From the IMG/VR virus record IMGVR_UViG_3300022927_000116, positions 1-24,208 of that record: a stretch of 24,208 nt of DNA; one strand, given 5' to 3'. The notes beneath the pieces are model-generated. The model saw nothing but the letters and a program-made list of their open reading frames with translations, was not told the DNA's origin and made no database searches. This stretch comes from a virus. How positions within the stretch are numbered: position 1 is the stretch's first letter; each line of letters starts with the position of its first letter. The translations under genes and the position numbers were made by a program. Shown in pieces: positions 7,515 to 16,871 of this stretch.

Positions 7515-10500
7515 TTAGTCTGACGCAAACGTTAGAGGTAAGCGGGAGCCGATAGTCTTAGTAATATCAAACCCGTTATCAATCAACTTATCGACAGTTT
7601 CTGCAGTAGGGCCAGCTAACGGTAGCAGAGGATTCTTACCCCACTCAGAGTTCTGATGCATCATACCAGCTACAGCGAACGGGCCCATGAACCCAGACCG
7701 GTCAAATATCTCAACAAAGTACTGACCCCAGTCCATGTTATCCGACCTGAAGTATCTATCCGTGGCTACAGCTCCGGGTATTATAGAAGCCAACCCGTAC
7801 TTAGCGTATTCTCTAAGTTCAAGCGCAAGCATTGCTAGCGGCATAGTAGCTATCGCTGTCAGTGCTAACACAGCCGTAGTAGCTGTTAATTGTGGCATGC
7901 CTGTGCCTGCACCTTCGCTGGTTCGGTTCCGCATCTCACGAAGAACGCCGCCTACAATAACCTTCTGGTATGCATACATAAAGGATTTGAGCTGCCATAC
8001 CAACGCCCATCTCGGGTCAGAGGCCCAGATAGGGCGCTCTGCTGCATTTGGGCGGAGGATAGATGACTCTACAAACCGTTGAAGCGCCTTAGTAACCTTC
8101 TTACCTTCAGGAGTATCAAGGCGTCGGTTTGATCTATCCCACTTCTTAACATCTTCCGCTGTAAGGCCGAGTTCCTGTAGGTATCGCTCAGAACGCGGGT
8201 TGTTGAACTTATTTTCGGCGTGACGAATTATGAACTGTACGCCCATACCTGCTGCAAACTCTCGCGTAAACTTGGTGTACCAGTTGAGCCCGATAGCGTT
8301 GAAGTACCAGTCAGACATCTTGCGGACTTTCGGGTCCATAAAGTCTTGTTCGGCTTCAGTTATCCAAGTGTTCGCTACTACTTCGCTCGTTATAACGCCT
8401 ATATCACGGGCGAACTGCTGCGACTCTGCTCTGTTCTTTATCGATGCGCCTATCTCTTTGAAGGCCGTGACAAACGTATCAAAGTTAAGTTCTTTAGAGT
8501 TTATAACTGGGCCAGCAAGCTCCGGTAACGATGCAAGCGTAGCAAATGGTAGTATCGTAACGAACTGAAGAAACTGGCCGTAGCTATTAACTTTGCGCCA
8601 CACTGGGCCAATCGGATTTGACTGATAGCCTAAGTAAGTAGCTATAATGCCTTCTACTTCTGCCCTATCACGTTCGCTGAGCTTGGCAAGTTCTGGCTCA
8701 AGCATGTCTACGCCATTCGCGTCTTTGGTGTGAGCGTTCCACTCAACCCGCGTAGCAACGTGACGAACGTAGCTTACTAGAGCTTCTTTAGGATCTTGTA
8801 GAAAGCCCTGTTCCTGCAGCAGCTCTCGTGGGACGTTAGCTGTAAGCTGACGCGCTTGCTCGACGCTGCTAGCTGGGTTAGTTGCGTTAAAGTCTACCGG
8901 ACCGTCGTTCTGTATTGAGTGGTTAAACTCACGCAACCTTTGCACAGCTTCTCTGGCGCGGGCTGCAGTTATGCCGGGGTTATTAGCCACGATGATGGAT
9001 ATAAAATCATCTTCCCGCTCTACTGCTTCCATCAAATTAATGACCGTCGGGAAGAAGTCTTGCTGACGGCCTATGTTCGTATTCGACGGCTCGATGTAGT
9101 CTACATAGATATCGTCTAGAAACTTACGAACTGATTGCGCCATAGGTGATAGCGACGCTGTCGGCTCGCTAGTAGCAGCCTCTGCTATAGCTGCCTGTAC
9201 ATTCTCGTCGGCTAAACTACCGACGTCTTTTTCAAACTTGTTTTGCAAGTCGTCTACTTTACGAGCCTTTGCACCTAAGAACCCTAAATCACCGCCGCCA
9301 GCTTTGTCTTGTGAGCGGACGTAAAACATATTCGCCAGCTTATTACCAGCTATCCCACGTAATACGCCGTCAGCCGTGCGTACAAACTTCAACAAGGGGC
9401 GAACGTTTGGATTGTTCGCTACGTCTGCTATCTTCTTACGCCAGTGAGCAGCTAGCGCCTCGCCACCTTGTTCTACAACAGCTCGCTCCATCTCACGGGC
9501 CAGTTGTTTTTTAGCGAACGCTGTTTCTTTGAACGTCTTGCCGTCACGTCTTGCTTCAAGCACAGCGTCCATAAACTGGTCGAACTGCTGATCAACTTTA
9601 CCAGTAAGACGGCGCTTGAAAATACTATCCATCGACCTGTACAAAGACTTAATCTTATCTACTAGCTGTTTGAAGTGACGCTCTACAAGCGACTTAGCCT
9701 GCTTACGTACAAATCTGCGGCTCGCCCACTTGGCTACTTGGTCGGCATACCACTCATCAAACCCACGTTCTTCATTGTACTTAGTGACGTAACTTTGATA
9801 CTCCTTGTCTTTCTTATAAGTCTTAAGCAGAGCGGCACGTAACGCTCGCTGATCTAAAGCACCATTCATGTGCTCGGCGAACATAACGTGGCCTAGCTCA
9901 TGGCCAGCAGACAAAGCGGTTTGGAGTGGATTGGCCTGTTCACGAAGCATAATAACAGGTCTGCCATTCAGTCCAGTCACAGACCGCCCGAACAACTTAG
10001 GTCGCGTTCTAAAATCTTGAATAGCATTACGAATAGTACGATAGTCAGCTTCTGTTGTGAACGTAGCACGCAGCTGTTCGTCGGACGCTGCTAACAGTTG
10101 CTCTACGTTAAAAATCAACGGCTCAACACGTAGCTTGATAGTGCTAAGCACGTCAGCCACAAATGCCGCTACATCACTATCAGCGAACTGTATTTGTTGC
10201 ACTGGCGCAGCACCAGATGTGCTTGGTGCCCTGCCGACTCTTCTATCTATCCCAGCAGTGTCGTCTCTGGGATCGCCCATCATTCTTTCTATTTCTGTCT
10301 GCCCTATCTCTTCGACCGGCATGTCATTAGGGTCAAATTCGCCGCCTATACGAACTACGTCGTAGTTTTGTCTTTGGCCGTAAAAACGCTCGTAAAAACG
10401 CTCGAACGCATCTGCGGCTTCTGGCGTTACATTGCGCTGCATAGCAACAATGTTGTCCGTTCGTGTGCCATCTTCGGCCACTTCGTACGCTATAACAGTA

Positions 10501-12914
10501 AGCCCTTGAGAAGGGGCTACAGAAGAACGTGGCGCTAGCAGCTCTCGTAGGCGTACGTTAGTGCCTTCTGCTCGGCCAGCTACAACATTCATAGCGTCTG
10601 GCAAGCGCCCTTGCACGTCGTAAAGAGATGTACCGTTTACGAGAACGTCGTACCCTTCAAGGCGAAGGTCCGCTAGTATTTCTTGCAGTCCTTTCTGAGA
10701 CGATTCGAACTGGGTATCACCTTGGAAAGTACTATCACCACGTTCTTGTACTAAGCGTCTACCGGCGTTGGTTAAGTCAACCATGTTGACCTTGACGGCT
10801 TTACCGTCTGGGCGAACTACTACTACCGGGGAAGTCCTAGCAAACTTACTACGTCTTGCTTTGTTGACGGCCTCTGCAACAAACTGCGGGCTACTCTCGG
10901 TAGGGTCTACGGGTAGCCCTTCGCGTATCAGCCTATATTTGCGTACCAAATCGTATTTACCGCCGCCTTGATCTATTTTGACATCGGCCTGTTCTATCCT
11001 AACGTCTGCCGTAGGGTTGGCGATTTGTTCATCGACTGCTTTTTGTAGCAGCGCTTCTGTCATGCTGCCAAAGAACGGATCGTCCCAGTCCGTCTCGCCG
11101 AAAGTAGCCTCGTACTCTGCACGAGCGCTGTCAGTATTTGCAAACGTCTCGTTCGGATCGCGCCTAATATTAAACGTACCAACTTCAACTGTTTCTATAT
11201 CAGCCTCTTGTACGTCAGTTCGCTCTGACAGTTGTGCTTTAAGGCTGGACAGCTCTTCTGAGTCTATGTCACGTACTACTGGGCCTTGCTCACGCTCAAC
11301 GCGCTTGTTTCGTTCTTCTAGTGCTTTTTCGACTGTAGTCTGACGGATGCTGCCGCCTTCTGGCATAATGCGGGTTGCAGCGCCAAATGCGTCTGCTAAA
11401 CCAGCCGAGTCCGTTACTTCTTCAGATACAACGCCTCCATCGCGATCAACAACCTGCACTACTGTGTCGCCGGGCTGAGCTGCGTTCTTAGGTTTGCTGT
11501 AGCCTAAAGCATCTGACAGTGACTGATCGCTAGCGTTTGACGCAACTACTGACTCAACTACGTTTTTATTCGTAGATACAATAGTGCCCCTGCCGGGTAC
11601 AAAAGCTGCGTACGCAAGCTCTCCGTTGACCGTTATCTCTGTCGGTTTGCCTGTACGGGCTTGGTACTGCGGGGTATCTCCAGCGATCCACACCGCTTCT
11701 TTGGAGCTGGTCTCGTCAACCATAGCGCTAAGCTGAGCATTAATGTCAGCCTGTGGCTCTGGGGTCGTGTACCCAGACATTACATCACCGTACTGCTCGG
11801 CGTTAACCTGCTGGTCAAACTGCTGCGTCTGCCCAGAATCAATATAGCGTCTAGCTTTATCGATGACGTTTGCTACAGCGGTTATCGGGGCCGAGTCTGC
11901 TATAGCGTCTCTGTTAGATAGTACGCTACCGGCTGCACCGCCGAGTGCACCTACAGCGCCACCACTAAAGAATCCAGCGAACGCTGCCTCGCCGAGACGC
12001 ATCGCCGCATCCTGTGCAGTGAACGAGTCATCCATAGATGCTCTATTGGCAACAGAAATAGCCTCTTGTACCGTCTCTGTACCGGCCTCTATAGCAGCGG
12101 ACCTGCCAGCAGTAGTCGCTATATCTTGCGCCAGTTGTGCAAATAGCGATCGATCTTTTACTGATCTGTTCCTTGCCACCGTAGCTACAGCCTTTAGGAT
12201 AGCGGCTTCACCGCCAGCGCCGACTGCAGCAATTGGAGCGCCAACTAAAAACGCCCGAAACGCTTCGTCCGTGTTCAGATCCCGCCCAGAGGCAAGCGAC
12301 TCCCTAGCACCTCCTGCAGACGCAGATACATACTCGACGCCAAACGCGCCTGCAAACGCTCCTTTCTTTGCGTAGTCGTACGCTGCTTGAGCAATAAGCC
12401 GCTCGTCTGGAGTTGCTGCGCCAGCCGCTGTGCGCTCAAGAGAGTCTCTGACTATTCTATCAGCGGCTTTCCTAGCTGCTTTTTTGCCTACAGATTTTGC
12501 TATAACGCCGCCGATGCCGCCACCAGCAATGGTAGTTAAAGCGAACGGTACTGTCTGCCCTGAAAGTTTACCAATTTGAGTTATAAATCCTTCTACGGTA
12601 GGTTCGTTGTAGAACTCCTCAAACGACTGTGTGCCAGACGTAGCGCGTGCAGCAGCCTGCTCTGACTGCTCAGCTAAGCGGATGTTCTGAGCTGCAGCTT
12701 CTTCGTCGCCAGTAACTACGTTTAGCAGTCCTTTGAAATACTCGACGTCGGATGCCATGTTTTCAGCCCCAGCAGCGGCTCCTACTGCTACGGCTTCGCC
12801 TATAGTACTCGGGGCGGGGGCGGGGGCACTAGCTTGCCCCGTTACCAGATCAAGCGCGTTTGTATCCTCTGCACCGTCGTATTGAAGGAACTGCTTAATC
12901 GGGTCAAATGCCAT
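7515..12914 (-). CDS. Giant internal virion (ejection) protein with HELGH zinc-peptidase motif
   Basis: This 1799-residue protein sits where T7-type phages carry gp16, the largest ejected internal protein. The N-terminus (MAFDPIKQFLQYDG) leads into an Ala/Gly-rich part with hydrophobic stretches near residues 121-141, 218-238 and 308-331. A metallopeptidase motif, GHELGHVMF, places the zinc ligands at His1005 and His1009 with catalytic Glu1006; FDEWYADQV about 45 residues later offers Glu1054 as a possible third ligand. The C-terminal third has further hydrophobic stretches (about 1446-1468 and 1675-1697) and resembles the 'large polyvalent protein' class. No lysozyme or transglycosylase motif like that of T7 gp16 was recognised. 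Its ATG directly abuts the preceding TAA, with AGGTAGG upstream. Role in DNA ejection is inferred from size, order and context. Confidence 0.85.
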   Translation of the reverse strand: MAFDPIKQFLQYDGAEDTNALDLVTGQASAPAPAPSTIGEAVAVGAAAGAENMASDVEYFKGLLNVVTGDEEAAAQNIRLAEQSEQAAARATSGTQSFEEFYNEPTVEGFITQIGKLSGQTVPFALTTIAGGGIGGVIAKSVGKKAARKAADRIVRDSLERTAAGAATPDERLIAQAAYDYAKKGAFAGAFGVEYVSASAGGARESLASGRDLNTDEAFRAFLVGAPIAAVGAGGEAAILKAVATVARNRSVKDRSLFAQLAQDIATTAGRSAAIEAGTETVQEAISVANRASMDDSFTAQDAAMRLGEAAFAGFFSGGAVGALGGAAGSVLSNRDAIADSAPITAVANVIDKARRYIDSGQTQQFDQQVNAEQYGDVMSGYTTPEPQADINAQLSAMVDETSSKEAVWIAGDTPQYQARTGKPTEITVNGELAYAAFVPGRGTIVSTNKNVVESVVASNASDQSLSDALGYSKPKNAAQPGDTVVQVVDRDGGVVSEEVTDSAGLADAFGAATRIMPEGGSIRQTTVEKALEERNKRVEREQGPVVRDIDSEELSSLKAQLSERTDVQEADIETVEVGTFNIRRDPNETFANTDSARAEYEATFGETDWDDPFFGSMTEALLQKAVDEQIANPTADVRIEQADVKIDQGGGKYDLVRKYRLIREGLPVDPTESSPQFVAEAVNKARRSKFARTSPVVVVRPDGKAVKVNMVDLTNAGRRLVQERGDSTFQGDTQFESSQKGLQEILADLRLEGYDVLVNGTSLYDVQGRLPDAMNVVAGRAEGTNVRLRELLAPRSSVAPSQGLTVIAYEVAEDGTRTDNIVAMQRNVTPEAADAFERFYERFYGQRQNYDVVRIGGEFDPNDMPVEEIGQTEIERMMGDPRDDTAGIDRRVGRAPSTSGAAPVQQIQFADSDVAAFVADVLSTIKLRVEPLIFNVEQLLAASDEQLRATFTTEADYRTIRNAIQDFRTRPKLFGRSVTGLNGRPVIMLREQANPLQTALSAGHELGHVMFAEHMNGALDQRALRAALLKTYKKDKEYQSYVTKYNEERGFDEWYADQVAKWASRRFVRKQAKSLVERHFKQLVDKIKSLYRSMDSIFKRRLTGKVDQQFDQFMDAVLEARRDGKTFKETAFAKKQLAREMERAVVEQGGEALAAHWRKKIADVANNPNVRPLLKFVRTADGVLRGIAGNKLANMFYVRSQDKAGGGDLGFLGAKARKVDDLQNKFEKDVGSLADENVQAAIAEAATSEPTASLSPMAQSVRKFLDDIYVDYIEPSNTNIGRQQDFFPTVINLMEAVEREDDFISIIVANNPGITAARAREAVQRLREFNHSIQNDGPVDFNATNPASSVEQARQLTANVPRELLQEQGFLQDPKEALVSYVRHVATRVEWNAHTKDANGVDMLEPELAKLSERDRAEVEGIIATYLGYQSNPIGPVWRKVNSYGQFLQFVTILPFATLASLPELAGPVINSKELNFDTFVTAFKEIGASIKNRAESQQFARDIGVITSEVVANTWITEAEQDFMDPKVRKMSDWYFNAIGLNWYTKFTREFAAGMGVQFIIRHAENKFNNPRSERYLQELGLTAEDVKKWDRSNRRLDTPEGKKVTKALQRFVESSILRPNAAERPIWASDPRWALVWQLKSFMYAYQKVIVGGVLREMRNRTSEGAGTGMPQLTATTAVLALTAIATMPLAMLALELREYAKYGLASIIPGAVATDRYFRSDNMDWGQYFVEIFDRSGFMGPFAVAGMMHQNSEWGKNPLLPLAGPTAETVDKLIDNGFDITKTIGSRLPLTFASD

Positions 12915-15206
12915 TTACCTACCTGCATTTCGAGTGGCTGCATTAACGACTATATCATAGACTGATTTGTCGAGATTGAGTAGATCAGTTGCAGATATAG
13001 CTTCATCCGTTCTAGCGCCAGTCTCTGTCAGGTAGTAAAATCTAGTTGGTCTACCAGACGCGTCTGTCTCCATCTCTACACGGCTTAAGTCAAAGTCAGT
13101 AGCACCGGCGGTATCTACGGCGTCTGGACGGAAGAAGCTGTAGAACGTCTGTGCGAACCCCCCTTCTTCTTCGGCAGCATAACCGGCTAACACAAGACTA
13201 ACGCCAGAGTTGAGGGCGGACTGGTACTGTCGAGCTTCCGCTTCAGATGTAGAAGAAGACGCTTGTTGTAAAAGCGGCGCAAGGACCGTTCTAGAAAAGC
13301 GTTTAGCGGGCTGAGCGCCTATGTTGTTCTCTGTGCCGTCTTCGCCAAAGAACACCTTATTGCTTTCTTGGATAAATGTAGACGCTATCTTAGAAGCGGC
13401 ATCTACCCTTGCTTGTTCAGAAGCGTTCGCATCTGCTGCGTCCTTAGTAAGGTTTCTTCTAAGTTCAGCAATGCGTACGTTTAGAGTGTCTCTGTCTATC
13501 TGCTGCTTACCGGCTTCTTGCGCAGTGAGGCTCAGAGTGCCGGTCTCTTTCAGGTTGCTCATCTCTTGCCGAGCGGCATCTCGAGCCGTCTGATCAGGAG
13601 CAATGACGGACAGCAGGGCTCGCGTGGCCAACTGCTCGCGGGTAGGCAGCTTAGCTACGTCTCGGATGCTAGTAACGCCAAACTCTTGTAGACGCTGACG
13701 CATAGTACTTATTGCCTCAGCGGAGAATGGTAAGTTGCCGTTGTCTACAGCGGCATCCACTTCTTCTGGGGTCATACCTTCAACGCGGGCAATAACTTGA
13801 TTCTCTAGCTGCTTGTACGCGTCGGTGCTCATTACAGGTGTACGCATGCCGAGCGACTCTTCAAGCTTGGACTGTATGTTCATCTTCTCATCGATCTGAG
13901 ACTGCCAGTAATCTTTTCGGACAGCAGCAGCTTTGTCACGGCGAGCTGTTAGGTCTTTGATTTCTTTATTAACGGACTCTAAAGACGCCTTGTTTACCTG
14001 TTCGATATATCCGCGGCGATCATCGTCTTTCACGTTGATCCGCTCTTGTATACGTCGTTGAAACTCTGGCGACTTATTACCCTCCATTGTCGCTTGTAGT
14101 TCAGCAATATCGTTATCGTACTTCTCTATCCGTTTTTTAGCCCTGTTTAGATCTACTTCAGAAGCCGTCATAAAGCTTTCGCCGGGTACTCTTACACCTT
14201 CACTGGCTTTAGTAGTAGGGCTACTGTACTCTACCAACTCACCGCGAATATCTAACACAGGCGGGATTTCAATCCTCATACGGTTAGCCGCCTCTGTAAG
14301 AATAGACCGTCTTTCCTCGTCTGTCTCAGCAGTAGCTAATACTCGTCTGAACGCGCGCGATGCTGCGGGGTCTTTCTGAGCGTCAAGAGCTGCGACAACG
14401 CTGCCTTGCAGCTTCACGTCAGCAGTCTGCGCATCGATATCGGCTTGGTTAACGCCCATTTGCGCTTGATACGCAGCACCTCGGTTAGTTGCAGCGCCGT
14501 CCATAACTTGAAAGCTGACCCACTCACTGCTAAGGACGCTGGCTGCTTGGGCCGGTGTTAGCATCATTGTGTTTTCGTTGGGGTCACTACCACCTTCTTC
14601 AGTAAGAACGCCCATCTCGCCGTTATCATACTGCCCTACGATAGATAGTAGGCCTGTTCTTGGGTCTCTATTTATGGCTGTATAAGTGAACCCTTCTGGC
14701 CGAGGAAGGTTACTGTTATTCAAAACTTCAAGGGCCCACCGATCTGCAGCCGAATCACCTTCCGCTAAAGCCGCGGCTACAGCCGTTGTGTCCAGCCGTT
14801 GTGCATTCTTTGGGTCAATAAAACCTTGTTTACCGGCATTATTATATAGCTGACCAGTAAGTAAATTGCTCTGCTCCTGATCAAATTCAGTCTGCGTTCG
14901 TTTTTCTTGGGCTTGCATTATACCCAGTTCGCCTTCAGCCACTGCTACTTGACGCTGTGATACCCTAATACGTTCTGCGCCTTGAGCCAGCTCTTTTTCA
15001 GCTAGCTTAAAGTTCTCATCAAACTGACGTTTGTTCTCAGCTAGTCTGTCTTTGCCTAGCTTAAGCTCTTCATCGGCCAGCCCGAGTTGGAAGTCCCGCT
15101 GCTGAAGCTCGCGCTCTTTAAAAATGTTCTCTTGGCGTTGCTGCCCAAGCGCCATAGCACCTTGGAAACCAGCTAGTAACCCGCTACCGAAATCTTGTAC
15201 TGCCAT
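12915..15206 (-). CDS. Large coiled-coil internal virion protein (T7 gp15-like position)
   Basis: A 763-residue, highly charged, Gln/Glu/Arg/Ala-rich protein starting MAVQDFGSGLLAGFQGAMAL. Residues about 25-120 look like one long amphipathic helix or coiled coil (many KERELQQ-, LAEKELAQ-type segments), and about 345-450 form another. The rest is mixed with no catalytic motif seen. Its size and its place between a small internal protein with a hydrophobic tail and the giant ejection protein match T7 gene 15, whose product lines the portal and is ejected with the DNA. The similarity is in architecture and order; I cannot show sequence homology. The ATG is preceded by AGGAG, which overlaps the stop of the gene before it. 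A tape-measure protein is an alternative but would be out of place here. Confidence 0.8.
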   Translation of the reverse strand: MAVQDFGSGLLAGFQGAMALGQQRQENIFKERELQQRDFQLGLADEELKLGKDRLAENKRQFDENFKLAEKELAQGAERIRVSQRQVAVAEGELGIMQAQEKRTQTEFDQEQSNLLTGQLYNNAGKQGFIDPKNAQRLDTTAVAAALAEGDSAADRWALEVLNNSNLPRPEGFTYTAINRDPRTGLLSIVGQYDNGEMGVLTEEGGSDPNENTMMLTPAQAASVLSSEWVSFQVMDGAATNRGAAYQAQMGVNQADIDAQTADVKLQGSVVAALDAQKDPAASRAFRRVLATAETDEERRSILTEAANRMRIEIPPVLDIRGELVEYSSPTTKASEGVRVPGESFMTASEVDLNRAKKRIEKYDNDIAELQATMEGNKSPEFQRRIQERINVKDDDRRGYIEQVNKASLESVNKEIKDLTARRDKAAAVRKDYWQSQIDEKMNIQSKLEESLGMRTPVMSTDAYKQLENQVIARVEGMTPEEVDAAVDNGNLPFSAEAISTMRQRLQEFGVTSIRDVAKLPTREQLATRALLSVIAPDQTARDAARQEMSNLKETGTLSLTAQEAGKQQIDRDTLNVRIAELRRNLTKDAADANASEQARVDAASKIASTFIQESNKVFFGEDGTENNIGAQPAKRFSRTVLAPLLQQASSSTSEAEARQYQSALNSGVSLVLAGYAAEEEGGFAQTFYSFFRPDAVDTAGATDFDLSRVEMETDASGRPTRFYYLTETGARTDEAISATDLLNLDKSVYDIVVNAATRNAGR

Positions 15207-15215
15207 AAGTGTCTC

Positions 15216-15800
15216 CTAGAACGCGAACGCAAGTATGGCTGCAGCGCCGAGCGATCCAATAGTGCTGTAGGTCTGTGCCTTAGAAGCGGCTTTTGCTTGA
15301 GTGTAAGCGTTCTTACGCTGTGTGGCATCAGCTGCTGCCGAGCCTAACTGTTGCTGTGACGAACGGTTTACGCCTTGGCCTATGTTTATCAAATCAGACA
15401 GCAATGCAGTATTAGCTTCCCGCTGTGCAAGTCGGGCGTCATTTATCGACTGTATACCACCAAGTGTGTTCGCTCGCTGTAGCTGTAAAGACTGCTGCTG
15501 TCGTTGGGCCGGTGTCAGTGCAGCACCATAACGCTGTGCGTTACGCTCTGCTATACCAGCTGTTAGGCCTTGTGCTACGCCTACATCTTGGCGGGCCTGA
15601 TCTATAAGACTAGTGTCAGTCTGTGCTTTCTGTATCAGCTGCTCTTCAAACCCACGATAGTTCTGAATATAGTCAAGGTATTCCTGACGAGTCATATCAG
15701 CGTATGCTTGCTCAGGGTCAGACACTACAGGCAAAGCATTAGGGTTGCCGGTATAAGTGCTAAGATACTTATTAAGATTTGAAAGATCGCCTAAATCCAT
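15216..15800 (-). CDS. Small internal virion protein with C-terminal hydrophobic helix
   Basis: A 194-residue protein beginning MDLGDLSNLNKYLSTYTGNP. The middle is helical and Gln/Ala-rich (PAQRQQQSLQLQRANTLGG), and it ends in a hydrophobic stretch, GSLGAAAILAFAF. This plan (Ala/Gln-rich helix plus a short apolar segment) and its position just before the two large internal proteins resemble T7 gp14, which inserts in the outer membrane during ejection. Only one base separates its ATG from the stop of the preceding gene (TGATATG), so translational coupling is likely. Homology to gp14 is not demonstrated; the role is an inference from gene order and composition. Confidence 0.8.
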   Translation of the reverse strand: MDLGDLSNLNKYLSTYTGNPNALPVVSDPEQAYADMTRQEYLDYIQNYRGFEEQLIQKAQTDTSLIDQARQDVGVAQGLTAGIAERNAQRYGAALTPAQRQQQSLQLQRANTLGGIQSINDARLAQREANTALLSDLINIGQGVNRSSQQQLGSAAADATQRKNAYTQAKAASKAQTYSTIGSLGAAAILAFAF

Positions 15801-15801
15801 A

Positions 15802-16458
15802 TCAACCGCCTCCGAATAAGCCAGAAAACGCTAAGCGATTCTTAACCCCGGTAACACTTTGTCCGGCGCTATTAACCGGTGTAAAAAATGAACCGCTTAC
15901 TTGTTCCGGCGGGCCCATACCGGTAGGGTCCATACGCTGGCCAGTAGTCTTCATGTTCGAGACACCTTGGCCAATAAGCGTACCAGCTATCTGACCCGCA
16001 GCACTCAGCTTCGCTTGAGCAACTTCTTGATTAGCTTTAGCCCTAGTCAACGCTTCAGAAGTAGCTAGTCGTGATGCCGCTGCCATACCAGTCTGCGCAT
16101 CAGCCGCCTGACCGCGAGCAGTGCCGAGAACATTTGTTTGCATTTTGTTCTGGATATCTTTGGCAGCTACGTTGGCGATGCCTAGCTGGCCTTGGTATGC
16201 TTGCGCCATATCACCGGCGGCGGTTGTGCTCTGAGTCTGTTGGTACGACGGTTGTGCTGTAAGCGCCTGCATAGTATCAGCGTTAGCCCGACCTCTTAAA
16301 CCAGACTGCACATCCGCTGTGAGAGACTTGTCTCGCATCTGCTGTAGCAGCGGGTCGTACTTCTGCTTAAAGTACTCGTACTCGGCCATAGCCACAGAAG
16401 CAGATGCTTTCTCGGCTTCCGAAGCCTTATAATCTTGTGCTTTTGGTTTACTGCCCAT
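15802..16458 (-). CDS. Ala/Gln-rich internal virion protein candidate, 218 aa
   Basis: The chosen start, MGSKPKAQDYKASEAEKASA, has GAGG 8 bases upstream and overlaps the preceding stop as TAATG. An in-frame upstream start at 16497 adds 13 residues but lies deep in the previous gene, so it is less likely. The protein is Ala/Gln/Gly-rich and helical (SVAMAEYEYFKQKYDPLLQQ, then many QA/AA segments), with AAGQIAGTLIGQGVSNM near residue 165 and a Gly-ending C-terminus (FSGLFGGG). Composition is like that of ejection proteins such as P22 gp7 or T7 gp14. It is the first of four consecutive proteins of this character. No catalytic motif was seen; function is inferred. Confidence 0.8.
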   Translation of the reverse strand: MGSKPKAQDYKASEAEKASASVAMAEYEYFKQKYDPLLQQMRDKSLTADVQSGLRGRANADTMQALTAQPSYQQTQSTTAAGDMAQAYQGQLGIANVAAKDIQNKMQTNVLGTARGQAADAQTGMAAASRLATSEALTRAKANQEVAQAKLSAAGQIAGTLIGQGVSNMKTTGQRMDPTGMGPPEQVSGSFFTPVNSAGQSVTGVKNRLAFSGLFGGG

Positions 16459-16871
16459 TATAAATACCTCGTGAAAACGACCGTGTCGATTTCCCAACCA
16501 GTATTAATTAGATAGTCTCTAACCTCTGGTATAGCCGACCTAACTTCTATCTTTGAGTACCCAGCGCCTCTAGCGGCTTCTTCGAAGAATACCCTGTGCA
16601 CCACAGCTAAATTATGCCCGCGTTCTCTTGCCCACGCCAGCCATACTAAGAATGTTTTCTCACCATTAAACGTATCCGTCTCTGTAGTAGTAACTACAAA
16701 ACCTTGATCCGTAGTCCAGAGTATGGCCTGTTTAGCGAGTATCGCTGAATAAACATCTTCTGGTCTAAACGTAAGGTTTCGATCCTCCTTAAGGATCTCT
16801 TCTATACCGTACTTGACCCAGTCCCACTCTTGTCGTACGTCGCTTAATACAGGGCTAACCACCGAGTCCAT
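16458..16871 (-). CDS. GNAT-like acyltransferase-fold protein in the virion block
   Basis: About 137 residues from the preferred start MDSVVSPVLSDV; an upstream in-frame ATG at 16913 (MAGYIHVQRK) would give 151 residues with a 59-base overlap and a fair AGGA site. The shorter start is favoured because the conserved-looking sequence begins at SPVLSDV and the overlap with the previous gene falls to 17 bases. The fold looks GNAT-like: an N-terminal helix pair with FRPEDVY, beta strands (AILWTTDQGFVVTTTE, KTFLVWLAWARERG), a helix (VFFEEAARGAGYSKIEVRSA), then a final strand (GWEIDTVVFTRYL). The acetyl-CoA loop (Q/RxxGxG/A) is degenerate, so activity is doubtful. It sits between the connector genes and the ejection proteins, and its stop overlaps the next ATG. 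Confidence 0.75.
   Translation of the reverse strand: MDSVVSPVLSDVRQEWDWVKYGIEEILKEDRNLTFRPEDVYSAILAKQAILWTTDQGFVVTTTETDTFNGEKTFLVWLAWARERGHNLAVVHRVFFEEAARGAGYSKIEVRSAIPEVRDYLINTGWEIDTVVFTRYL

Noticed and set aside
11863-12375. 170-codon open frame on the plus strand opposite the giant ejection protein gene
   Set aside because: Ala/Ser-rich translation is the mirror of Ala/Gly codons of the real gene; there is no plausible neighbour on that strand, and the minus-strand gene has clear motifs.
12809-12826. G-rich tract on the plus strand (runs of 4, 5 and 5 G) as a possible quadruplex
   Set aside because: Only three G-runs are present and the tract simply encodes an Ala-Pro repeat near the N-terminus of the ejection protein.
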